A stretch of 64,000 nucleotides of DNA, from contig NC_041690.1 of assembly GCF_900005765.1 (NCBI RefSeq), positions 2,356,001 through 2,420,000 of the forward strand, read 5' to 3'. Source of the DNA: Plasmodium relictum (lineage: Eukaryota; Apicomplexa; Aconoidasida; Haemosporida; Plasmodiidae). The translations under genes and the position numbers were made by a program. The notes under the pieces are model-generated. The model searched no databases. It was not told the origin of the DNA and saw only the letters and a list, made by a program, of their open reading frames with translations. Below are positions 33,539-44,432 of this stretch, one piece after another; the first letter of the stretch is position 1; the number at the start of each line of letters is the position of its first letter.

Positions 33539-36500
33539 ATTGAATATTTACTATTCCTACTTATTTTTTTATTTTTATTTTATATATTTTTTCCTATTAG
33601 TGTATAAATAGTATTTACATATATTAAAATATTAAATAAAGAAAACAAATATTAATAATTTACTTTTATTTATTTCTTTTTTATTTTTTCTATTTTTCTT
33701 TATTTTTGCTCTATTTCGTTTTTCTTTCTGTTTCTTATGTCAATCATATTTACAAATTTATACTATTATGTGAACATATTAGGTTCATATACTTTTCATT
33801 TTATTATTTATTTTTTTTTTAGAGATATAGCATTTTAAGAAAAATAAGTTTTGTTGAAATAGTTTTTAAACTTAAAAAATGTTCTAAAAAAGATAAAATA
33901 AAATAAGCTTTTAGTTATAAAATCCTAATCAAAGTTTAATTATATCATAAAATAATAATAAAATATACAAATATTTTTTCTTATTTTAATAATTGTAAAG
34001 ACAATGATAATTTTAAAATGTATCTTTAATATTTATAGACATAAGATGCCTACATATGTATTTTCACATATTGCATTTCCTTTAAAGTCTAAATTTTTAT
34101 GAGTTTTTATTATATTTTTTTTTTTGCGAAATCTTTTATTTTAAATGTTATATCTATTAATTTTTTGTGTTCATATTTTTATAGAAAAAATTTTAATAAT
34201 TTAAAGCACATATTATATATCTATATCTATTTTGTTTTTTTTACTGTTATATATTAAAATAATGTTTTCTAATATAATATTTTTTTATGATAGAATTCTT
34301 CTTTTTTCCATTTTTTTTTTTTTTTTATTTATTTTAATTATAACAAAGGCCAAGAAAAAAGGAATAAAAAAAAGAAAAAAAGTATAAGAGTATCTATGAT
34401 AAAATGATATTATTACAAAATTATAAGTGTTTACGATTGATACTTTTATTAAGACATAATGAAGTCTAAACATACAAAGATATAATTTTAAATAATTGAA
34501 AAAAATTAAAATAATATATTAAAAATGTATAGTTATATAAATATATAGAATTTTTTTTTCAATGTATATTATTAATTACATTTAAGATTTAGTAATGTAT
34601 TAAATTATATATATAATCAGAATTTAAATAAACTATGTTAACCTTATGCAGTTAGAAATAAATTTTTTCATATAATAATTATTTTCTTTTTTGAGAAGTG
34701 CATTACACAATTTTTTTAAAGATAAAATTATCAATTAAATGAATTTTTAGAAGAAAGAAAAATAATAAATATTTTTATTTTTTTTTAATTAGAAAGAAAT
34801 TGTGAATTATTTGGATTTTTGAATCAATATATTTGTTTACTAAACTATAAAATCATTTTTATATTTTTTTAATTTCAAAATAATTGATAAAATGAAGTAA
34901 AAAAAATAAAATAGATGAATTTTTTTTTTTTTTATATAATAAATATTTATACATCGTTATTCTATTACTAATTTTTATTAAAATAACAAGACAATACATT
35001 AGTAATACATATTTACCTTTTTTTCTATTTTTAATTATATCATCAAGTTTATCTAAATATCTGTTTTTTTATAAAAAAAAAAAAAAATTAAATTAGTTCA
35101 TATATTCATATTTATATGTTAATTTTAACACGTAAATAATATGTGATATATTTGAAATGGATAAAAGTAATAATAGACATTGGGAGAATATATCAAAATT
35201 TTTTCTTTTATCAAGAAAAAAATTATTAACTCGAAAATTTTATTACGACAAAATATGAGATAATTCTTTAATTGAAAATGATTATTATTAAAAAAGTAAA
35301 GATGAATATGCCACAAATAAATCATTGTATAATATTACATTTTATGTTGCTAATAATTTTCCTTTATTTTTTTTTTTTTTTGATATCAATTTACATAAAT
35401 AATTTTCATTCATTTATGTAGGATTTTTTATTCATATAAGCATAGATAGGTAAAATAAAAAAATATATAAAAATTCATAATTTTTACTAGATGTATTTAT
35501 TTCTCATATCACAAGTTTTATATATACATAATATTTTACTTGTTTCTCCTAATGTAACATAGACTATTATACTTTTAAAAGCATTTTTTTTTTTTTTTTG
35601 GGTACAGTTACTCAAATGAAAAATTATCTTTGTGATAATAATTTTTCATATATGAAAAAAAAAATATTATGTTGTCTAACATTTTATTAAATGCGAGTTT
35701 TACTTATAATAATATACATTATAATACATAAAATAAAGTAGATGAATAGATTTATCACAATATCTAATAGTTATATTAAATGTATATTTTATTTTATTTT
35801 TTTTTTTTTCCGTACTCTTATTTACATATATTAACTTTTATAGAATTTTTTTCTTAATGATCTTCTTTTATGAACAAAAATATGTAATTAAAACTAGACT
35901 TTTATTTTTTATAATGGATATATATCTCAGGAATCATTTCTATTGCATTCCAACTATTTTCTTCCTTTATCATAAGGAGGTGTTAATTTAAAATATCTTA
36001 ATTATATGATTTCATTATTTAAGGTTGCATCATATTTATATATGTTTTAGTACTTACTTTCCTCTATTATATAATAAAACACAAAACAAAAAAAATTAAA
36101 AATAAGAATGTTGCAAATGATATTGTAATTTTACATAAAATTTAGATATAAAAATAGTTTTTATCATTTCTTTAGTTTTTTTTTTTTTAAAAATTGATTA
36201 TAAGAAAAATAAAAAAAAGGTTTTTAAGTTTTGCAAATAACAAAAAAACTTTCAAAAACAAAAAATTATTTTTACTGTAGTTAAATTAGTTGAACAGGGG
36301 GAAAAAAAAAACTGCAAATTATCAAATTTAAAAAAAGTAATATTTTTATAAAAAGTAGAATTTCCTATAAATATTTTATTCAACGAAATTATAAAATCAT
36401 TAAATAAGTAAACTTAAGCATTTAATAATAACTTCGTAATAAGTATAAAAATCATATTATAAATTTTGTTTCCAATGTTTCAATCTTGATTAATATGATT

Positions 36501-37872
36501 ATTATTATTATCTATTATTTATTTTATTTTATTTTTAATATATGATGTTTGAGAAAGCTACAATAAAAACACTACTTTAAGTTAGGAATAATAACGTTAA
36601 AAATAAATGAAACAATAATATATAGACAAGTTTGATATACAAAATAAAAATAAGATGAATAACTATTTTAACTGTGCTAATTATATTGATAGAATAGAAA
36701 AATTCAATATAAACTAAAAAAAAAATAAAAAATATAGCATATATATTTGGTTTTTATTAAAATTCTTAATAGACAATATACTCTATATCTTTATTTGAGG
36801 AAAAAAAAGATAAAATAAGAGTTAGTGAAAATGTCGTCCGTATTTAAAGTTAACTTTTTGTTTTCATTTTTATAATATGAATTTTTTAAATTGTATTAAA
36901 AAAGGAAAAAAAATAATAAAAATATATGATATACTGCATACTCCATTAAAAAGATATTTATGTTGTAAGGTATTTTTGATATATATAATAATAATAATAA
37001 AATAATGATAATAGTGATAATAAAATATTGAATTTTTATTTTTTGTCTAATAATAATATTAAATGTAAATTTTATTTTTATGTGTGCACACATACTAATT
37101 ATATATATATATATATACATGAAAAAACTAAATAAATCGTAAAATAAAATATTTAAAAATTTCAAGATTAATCAACGCAATATTACAAGTGAATCTCTCA
37201 TTGAACTTTTAGAATTTTTCTTTTTTAATCTATAGAATGACTTTTTAAAAAAAAGAAAATTTTTTTTCTCATAATGCACTCTCTTATCTTTTTATTTTTT
37301 ATGTGCATTGCATAATTAACAGAAAATATTTTTTAAATTACTCATTTCCTATTTTTAATATATTTCCATCCATATTTATTTAAAAAAAAATATATAATAT
37401 CATTAAAAATTAATTTTAATTGGAATATTTTATAAAATAATAAATTTTTGTGATGTTGAAAAAATATATTTAATTGAATGAATCGGAGAAAAAAAATGTG
37501 TTGTTTAATTGAGCGTCAGATTGCACAAAACCACATGGTGCTATTAATTTATTAACATAACAAATATTTATGTTAAATTGTTAGTTTATTTTTTTTTAAA
37601 GATATATTTTTATTTCAGAAAATTTATATTTGGTATATATTTTCTTAGAACAAATATAAAAATTATTTATGAAAAAAAAAAAATGTGAAACAATGAAATT
37701 TAATTATTTTGTGTATTTTTTTTAGGTTAATATATTTTAAGTCTATATAATTTTATAAATTTTTTTTATTTATTTATCCCTATTTTAATGTATATTTAAA
37801 AAAAAAAAAAAAAAAAGTTTTTATGGTAAGTATTTTCGTACTCACTAATATATTTGTATGTTATTTTAAACA
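33539..37872. other. 4.3-kb gene-free region upstream of the MSP7-like gene
   Basis: The longest gap in the window. In P. falciparum the reticulocyte-binding-like genes RH2a and RH2b sit on this side of MSP7; here no large gene exists. A few short coding-like islands occur (for example 35136-35258 on the plus strand, encoding up to 40 codons) but do not join into a gene by any splice pattern I can see. Long T/A runs elsewhere. Several GTGCA motifs lie near the right end and are listed separately. Confidence 0.55.
37084..37526. promoter_or_regulatory. Cluster of GTGCA/TGCAC motifs upstream of MSP7-like gene
   Basis: GTGCAC at 37084-37089 (both orientations), TGCAC at 37275-37279, GTGCA at 37303-37307 and TGCAC at 37522-37526, all within 0.8 kb of the start codon. 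GTGCA is the core motif of AP2-I, an activator of merozoite invasion genes in P. falciparum. In sequence this poor in G and C, less than one such site is expected by chance. Functional use is inference. Confidence 0.5.
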
Positions 37873-39597
37873 ATGAGAGGAAAGTTTATATTTTTTTCTT
37901 CTATTTTTTTATTTTTATCACATACTATATCGTCTGAAGAAGGAGTAGATTTCAATGCACCAATAAATAGTGAAGAAGATGAAGTATTAAAAAACATTTT
38001 AAAAAGATTAGATGATTATTTAAAAAATGATGCCTCTACACAAGACAATATAGAATTAAAAAATAATGAAAATTTACAAAACTCAGAAAATTCAGATTCT
38101 GGAGAAAATAATGAAGTAAATGGAGAAAATGAAGAAAATAATGAAGAAGTAATTGAAGAAAACAATAAGAAAGTAAATGGAGAAAATGAAGAAGAATTAA
38201 ATGCAGAAAATAATGAAGAAGTAATTGAAGAAAACAATAAGAAAGTAAATGGAGAAAATGAGAAATTCACTGGCCAAACTGCACAAGAATTTGTAGAAGA
38301 GACAGAAGAAGCTACAGAAGATGAAAAAAAACCTTTAGAGGGAAATGAAGAAGAATTAAATGAAGAAAATAATAAGAAAGTAAATGGAGAAAATGAAGAA
38401 GAATTAAATGCAGAAAATAATGAAGAAGTAATTGAAGAAAACAATAAGAAAGTAAATGGAGAAAATGAGAAATTCACTGGCCAAACTGCACAAGAATTTG
38501 TAGAAGAGACAGAAGAAGCTACAGAAGATGAAAAAAAACCTTTAGAGGGAAATGAAGAAGAATTAAATGAAGAAAATAATAAGGAAGTAAATGGAGAAAA
38601 TGAAGAAGAATTAAATGCAGAAAATAAGGAAGTAGATGGAAAAAATAAAAAAGAATTAAATGAAGAAAGTAATGAAGAAGTAATTGAAAAAAGTGAGAAA
38701 TTCACTGGACAAACTGCACAAGAATTTGTAGAAAAAGAGGCAGAAGAAGCTACAGAAGATGAAAAGAAACCTTTAGAGGGAAATGAAGAAGAATCACGAG
38801 AAGAAATTGTAGAGAACATTTTAGTAAATAAACCTGAAAAAAATTCAGATGAAGGGAATAAATTAAGGGGGGAGAATGATGAAGAATTAAAACAGGATAT
38901 TGATGAAACTCAAAACAGTAGAAACACGAATTTAAAGGACAATGAAAATGAATTAGGTGATGATGGAGTATTTATAGGGCAAACTGCAGATGAAGCCTTA
39001 GAAAATGTTACAAATACTGTAAGAGCTCAAGATTCAAGTTCCTCACATAGCCATGTAAGCTCATCAGTTCCAGGAGTAGGAGGAGTTCCAGGAGTTGCAG
39101 GAGTTCCAGGCGTTCCAGGAGTTCCAGGAGTTCCAGGAGTTCCAGGAGTTCCAGGACCCCAAGGAACCCAAGAAACCACAACAGGTGCAAGCACAACAAA
39201 TAACACATTAGATACTCTTTATGATGATGTTCTTAAACGTTTAAAGATCGAACATAATAATTCTCCTTATAGTGATGGATATAATAATTTTAAAAATGAA
39301 TTTAAATTACATAACTTGAGTAAAAAAGAACATGATATGATTAAGGAAATTATTGATGAGTTTGCCAAAAAATACACAAACCAAGATGATATAAATAAAA
39401 TCGCTGATTTATTTAGATCAGCATTTACTGATAAGGGTCTTGCTGAAGAGTTAAAGGCCTTAATCTATAGTATATATGGGTATGCTAAACGTCATAATTA
39501 CTTAAGATCTGTTCAATCAAAGAAAGAAACATACAGTGTCATGGTACAAAATGCAGTTGAATTACTAGGAGCTATGTTAATTGATAAAATAAAATAA
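37873..39597 (+). CDS. MSP7-like merozoite surface protein with internal and collagen-like repeats
   Basis: Single exon, 574 residues. Signal peptide about 1-20 (MRGKFIFFSSIFLFLSHTIS), then a Glu/Asn-rich region built of repeats. Units of about 69-76 residues carry FTGQTAQEFVEE and EEATEDEKKPLEGN three times; a degenerate fourth, FIGQTADEALEN, lies near residue 366. Residues about 399-432 are a Pro-Gly-Val collagen-like array (GVPGVPG units). The C-terminal 130 residues match the MSP7 C-terminal domain: TLYDDVLKRLKIE, FKNEFKLHNLSKKEHDMIKE, IADLFRSAFTDKGLAEELKA and the final AVELLGAMLIDKIK. MSP7 proteins associate peripherally with MSP1 on the merozoite surface. This is the only family member in the window; the family is multigene in many mammalian Plasmodium species. 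Confidence 0.9.
   Translation: MRGKFIFFSSIFLFLSHTISSEEGVDFNAPINSEEDEVLKNILKRLDDYLKNDASTQDNIELKNNENLQNSENSDSGENNEVNGENEENNEEVIEENNKKVNGENEEELNAENNEEVIEENNKKVNGENEKFTGQTAQEFVEETEEATEDEKKPLEGNEEELNEENNKKVNGENEEELNAENNEEVIEENNKKVNGENEKFTGQTAQEFVEETEEATEDEKKPLEGNEEELNEENNKEVNGENEEELNAENKEVDGKNKKELNEESNEEVIEKSEKFTGQTAQEFVEKEAEEATEDEKKPLEGNEEESREEIVENILVNKPEKNSDEGNKLRGENDEELKQDIDETQNSRNTNLKDNENELGDDGVFIGQTADEALENVTNTVRAQDSSSSHSHVSSSVPGVGGVPGVAGVPGVPGVPGVPGVPGVPGPQGTQETTTGASTTNNTLDTLYDDVLKRLKIEHNNSPYSDGYNNFKNEFKLHNLSKKEHDMIKEIIDEFAKKYTNQDDINKIADLFRSAFTDKGLAEELKALIYSIYGYAKRHNYLRSVQSKKETYSVMVQNAVELLGAMLIDKIK
38161..38574 (+). repeat. Near-perfect 207-bp tandem duplication in MSP7-like gene
   Basis: Copies at 38161-38367 and 38368-38574 encode 69 residues each; by eye they differ only by a C/T in the first codon. 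A third, diverged copy follows to about 38800 (the conserved FTGQTAQEF core recurs 228 bases further on). The near identity suggests a recent duplication or ongoing homogenisation. Confidence 0.85.
39066..39165 (+). repeat. Nine-base tandem repeats encoding Gly-Val-Pro collagen-like array
   Basis: Repeats of the unit CCAGGAGTT (with GGCGTT and GTAGGA variants) encode (P-G-V)n. The block has far higher G+C than its surroundings. It separates the acidic repeat region from the MSP7 C-terminal domain. Confidence 0.85.
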
Positions 39598-40591
39598 ATG
39601 AATAATAATTTTATTTAATCCTTTATTTTTATTCATCTTTTTATTAATTTGTATAATATCAATGAATAAATATTGTAAAAAGTAAATTTTTCTTGTATTA
39701 GATAAATCAAATGCTATATTTTCTTTTTTTGACTTTTTTATTAATAAAAATTACATTGCATATAAATTTATATTAGAATATATATAAATAAGGATATAAA
39801 GCAATTTTACATATTAAAAAACTTGAATACTACAAATTTATATGAGATAAAATAATAGTATGTTAAATAGTAAATTCTGTAATTAATTGAAAAAGAAAAA
39901 AAAGATAATAAAAAAACATTACAAGGAATACTTTCTTCATTTTCAAATTTTTTTTAAAAAAAAAAATATTAATAAATTTTTTTTCTATTTTTTGACATTT
40001 TATTCTTCTAAAATATATTCAGATATTTGCTTGTATAAATAAAAAGAAATTTCAAGTTTAATTTCTAAAATATTAGAACTTTAAAAAATTTACATGAAAT
40101 TTATAAATAATTTTTTGAAATAGTATATTTTTTTCATTATTGTAAGTGTATCAAGATAATTTTTTTTCTATGGAAAACAAAAATTTTAGAATATTATTAT
40201 ATTTTTAAATAATAAACAGTTTAAAATAAAGTAATTTCATTATAAAATCTTTATAATTAAAAAACATAATTTTTTTATAAAAATGAGAAAGAATATTTTT
40301 ATCAAATACCTTTCATAAAAAAAATATCAAAAAGAAAATAAAAGAAATCAATTCAACTTTAATATATATATGATATTAACAAAATTTATTGTAATATTTA
40401 TTAAAACGTAAATAGCTAAAAAAAAAAAAAAATAGGTATAGGATTAATATATATATATTATAAATTTCAAAGGAAGTTTAATGAAATATTTTATTGAACA
40501 AAAATAATTCTTTTGAATTATATTACTATTTTAGATATTTGAATTTTTTCATTTTCTTTTTCTTTCTTTTATTTTAAGCATATTAATCTTT
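39598..40591. other. Convergent intergenic region
   Basis: 3' flanks of the MSP7-like gene (+) and of the TPR-Aha1 gene (-). A+T-rich; no open frame or motif noted. Confidence 0.6.
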
Positions 40592-42133
40592 TTATATTTT
40601 ATTGTATTCTTCCGTAAAATGTTTAATTTGAGTTTCTACTTTTTCTATTAACAAATCATATATATGATTAAATAGACTATCAGAAATTTTTAATTTATCA
40701 TTTTTTTTTATAGTGATAAAATTTTTCCAAGTTTTTCCTGCTTCCAATTCACTTGATAATTCTTTTATTTCTACAATAACTTTGTGTATGTGTAACTCCG
40801 TTATATTAACATAAATAGTCAAATGCAAATTACAAGAAAACTCAAAGATGTGCCTTTTTGTTCCTCTTATAACTACAATTTGAGCATCAACAGATAAATC
40901 ATTTATTTCATTTAAATTAATTTCAGATAAATACTGAATTGGTAGAATTTCAGGATATTTCAAATTTGATAAATTATATTCATTCTGGTTATTCAAATTT
41001 AAACAATCTGATTTTTCATTATTTTTAAAGTGAATATTTTTTAAACATTCTTCTATTTTTGTTTTAGCCCATTTTGACATGTCCTTCTCTTCATAGGTTG
41101 TTCCTGCTGCATTCCATGATGATATTGCTTTATTTTCATTTTTGTAAAAATTAAAATCGTCATTTAAATCATTTTCTATTTTTTTGGGGATATTTTTTTC
41201 GAAAAATTTTTTATCATCATCTTTTATATCTTTTTTAAAATAGCAATATCCCATTTTCTTAGTTTCATCAATTATTTTTTGATCTTCTTCATCTATATCT
41301 AGATGAGATGAATTATTAGAAGTATTGGACACTAAAGAATCACTTTTTTTTTTTTTCTTTTTTTCTTTTTCTTTTTCTTTTTCTCTTTCTTTTTCTTTTT
41401 GTTTTTGTTTTTCTTCTTCTTCCTTAATTCTTTTTTCATTTTCTAAAGCTTCCCATTGATCAAAATCAATTAACTCTTCATTTTTTTCTTTTCGAGATTT
41501 CATATCATTTTCATATTTTTCTCTTTTCTTTCTGATTATTTCTTTTTCTCTATCATCATAAAGACCAGAAGCTTTTTCAAAAATTTTTGAATATGCCTCT
41601 TTTTGCTTTTTGTTATCTTCATTTTGTTTTATTATTATATTTTTCAATAATTTTTTTGCATCTATATTGTCTGGATATATTTTAAGAAATTCTTGAATTT
41701 TTTCTTTTGCTATATCAAAATTGCATCTATTATATTCTATTTGACACAATCTAAACATTCCTTTTGCATTATTTTTATCTATATTTAACACTTTCATTAT
41801 ATTATCATATGCTTCATTATATTTTTCTACATTTGAATAACATAAACTTAAATTTAGATATAAAGCTATCTCTAATTCTTTTATTTTATCATTTTTATTT
41901 TCTATTTTTTTTAAATATTTTATTCCTTCATTATATTTAGAAATTGCTTTATCATGATTCTTATTTTTATAATCATTATTTCCTTCTAATTTTAAATCTA
42001 ATATTTTCTTTACTTTTTCATCAAAGCTCATATTATTAACTGTTTCATCAAACTCTTTTTCTTTGTCATTCTCTATTTTATTATTTTCTTCGTTATTTTT
42101 TGAATCTTTATTTTTTTCGTTTACCTTATCCAT
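40592..42133 (-). CDS. TPR-Aha1 domain protein, predicted Hsp90 cochaperone
   Basis: Single exon, 513 residues from the ATG at 42133; the frame extends nine bases further upstream but without an ATG. Residues about 43-187 are three TPR motifs plus a capping helix (KLEGNNDYKNKNHDKAISKY, YLNLSLCYSNVEKYNEAYDN, FRLCQIEYNRCNFDIAKEKI), in the style of FKBP-type TPRs that bind the EEVD tails of Hsp90/Hsp70. A charged Lys/Glu linker runs 200-265. Residues about 337-500 match the N-terminal Aha1 domain: AISSWNAAGTTYEEKDMSKW (compare SVWNAGTWEEKDLTKWAK in human Aha1). The usual C-terminal Aha1 domain (SRPBCC fold) is absent. It likely docks on Hsp90 and stimulates its ATPase (inference). In P. falciparum a gene in this neighbourhood is annotated as a chaperone-binding protein. 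Confidence 0.85.
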   Translation of the reverse strand: MDKVNEKNKDSKNNEENNKIENDKEKEFDETVNNMSFDEKVKKILDLKLEGNNDYKNKNHDKAISKYNEGIKYLKKIENKNDKIKELEIALYLNLSLCYSNVEKYNEAYDNIMKVLNIDKNNAKGMFRLCQIEYNRCNFDIAKEKIQEFLKIYPDNIDAKKLLKNIIIKQNEDNKKQKEAYSKIFEKASGLYDDREKEIIRKKREKYENDMKSRKEKNEELIDFDQWEALENEKRIKEEEEKQKQKEKEREKEKEKEKKKKKKSDSLVSNTSNNSSHLDIDEEDQKIIDETKKMGYCYFKKDIKDDDKKFFEKNIPKKIENDLNDDFNFYKNENKAISSWNAAGTTYEEKDMSKWAKTKIEECLKNIHFKNNEKSDCLNLNNQNEYNLSNLKYPEILPIQYLSEINLNEINDLSVDAQIVVIRGTKRHIFEFSCNLHLTIYVNITELHIHKVIVEIKELSSELEAGKTWKNFITIKKNDKLKISDSLFNHIYDLLIEKVETQIKHFTEEYNKI

Positions 42134-44432
42134 TTTATACAAAAAAATGTATAATTTGAAATATAAATTAGTAAAAAAATATTTGATGAATTTTTTAACG
42201 TTATTTATTATAAAAAAAAAAAAAAATAAAAAAAAACTTTTTTTTTTTTTTTTTCTTCATAAACAGTAAATGTATTTTTTTTTATTTTATTTTATTTTTT
42301 TTTTCAATTTTCTAAAATATATTATATTCTTTCATATATTTTAATATTTATTATTATTTTATTTTATTTATCACTAAATAATTTTTTATCAATGATATTA
42401 TCTTCAAATAAGCTTTTTTACGAAAATAATTTTAAATATTTTAAGGATATTAAAAATGTAGTTTTTTGATACTATATTAAATAATTTTTCCAATAGAATT
42501 CTTTTCTTTAATTATTTTTAATTATTTCTATGTATCTATATATATATTTCTATATATACATGTGTTATTTATTCAACATGATTAATGATCAAAAAAAAAT
42601 TCTATAAAAGAAATCAGTTTTTTTTTTAATTTTTTTTTATCTCCACTAAAATATAATAAAAAAAAAAATAATAGAACTTTTTATAGTTTATTCTTTTTTT
42701 TTTTTATTTAAAAAAGCATAAATATAAAAACTTACAGAAAATTAAAATGTATTATTTTCTTTTTCACAAAATTAAAAAAAAATACATATATTTAATTAAA
42801 AAAAAGAAATAGTTTAAATTATTATTTTTTTGTAGATATAAATCTTATATATTTTTCTTTAATTATTCGTGTAATTAACTTTATCTCATTTTATTTTTTA
42901 TTTTTTTTAGCATAAACATCTAAAAAAATGTTTTCTTATAAATTATAAAATAGTGAAATAATATTATTTCTGCTTAGTGAACTTAAAACATAAAATATAC
43001 CTTAAAAAAAAATATTATATTGGAACTTTAATTTTTTTATATCCTTATTTATGTAACTTTTACAAATTAACTCAATTAAAAATTTGCATTAATATATTAT
43101 ACGATATAATAGATTTTTTTTTTTTTTTTATTTATTAGTTTTATTTTGCTTTTAAAATATTTTTAAGTTTATTTATATATTTTTTTTCCGTTATAATGGC
43201 AATCAGAATAAGAATATTAAATGTAAAATACATACATGAAGAAAAACATACCTAAATTTATATAAAAAAAAAAAAAAAAATTAAGTATCATAATAAGAGT
43301 AAAACTTGTTATTTTCCCATTTTATTGAAACCATTCTTAAACAAGATATAAAAGAGAGTTAAAATATTTTTTTTTCTCTTTCTTTTTCCTTTTCTTTAAA
43401 GTTACTTTAGTCCTTTTACTTTTTTCTTTGAATATAATATTTCTCCCTTAAAGTGTATAAGTTAAACTCTATGCTTTCGTAAACATTTAAAAATTTTTTT
43501 TTTTATATATATTGTAATAAAATTAAAATAAAATTTTGTATTAATTTAATTAAAGAATATGCATAATAAAATAAATAATATTAAATATAGTTGTTTTTTT
43601 TTTATTGATAATACATATATTTTTTTGAAATTTTTTATTTAAAAAAAAAAAAAAAACTTTAAAAAAACCTCTGTATAACAAATAAAAAATGATGTCTATA
43701 AATTATTTTTCCATTTTATGTTGAAATAAAGAAATTTTAATAGATATAAAAAATAATTGAAAAGTTTAAAAAAATGTTTATGTATAAAAAATCAAGACAC
43801 ATATTAGTATTTTCTTTTTTTTCTCAATTTTATACTTTAAATAAAAAAGAATTTTTTTTAAATATTTATTATTTTTAATATAGAAATTAAATCCAGATTT
43901 TTTTCCTTTTACTTTTAATTATCAATAAATGAAAAAGAATTCTTCAAATATTTATTTTTAATAGAAAAAGAAAGAATTAATATCTTTTTTTTCTTTCTTT
44001 CCCATAACTTACGCGTCTACAATTATTTTAATTTTTTAGAATTTTTTTTATAAATTATTATTTTATTTAAATATAAAGTTAAAAAAATACACATATACAT
44101 AATATCATTAAAAAAAAATAAATAATGCATAACATATGATTTCTTTTTTTTTATTATATATATATATATATATTATATTTTACAATAAGTAATTATAAAT
44201 TTTCATTATAGGACTATTTATTTATATATATATTTTCTTTTTTTTTTTTCTTTGCTCATAATCATGTTTCTATTATTATCATAATTTAATATTTTTATTA
44301 TATATTATATAAATATATAAATTGAATTATGATTTAAAAAAAAATTAAATAATAGCATATATAAATATACACATTTTTAATAGTAAAACATATTAGTATT
44401 AATAATAAAATTTATTTTAAAAAACTGAAGAA
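42134..44432. other. 2.3-kb divergent intergenic region
   Basis: Upstream region shared by the TPR-Aha1 gene (-) and ORC4 (+). Dominated by A/T runs, with (TA)n stretches near 44155-44175. No credible open frame or RNA gene. Confidence 0.55.

Noticed and set aside
38016-38819. Antisense open frame of 267 codons over the MSP7-like repeats
   Set aside because: Ser/Phe-rich mirror of the Glu/Asn repeats; it persists only because the sense repeats lack certain codons.
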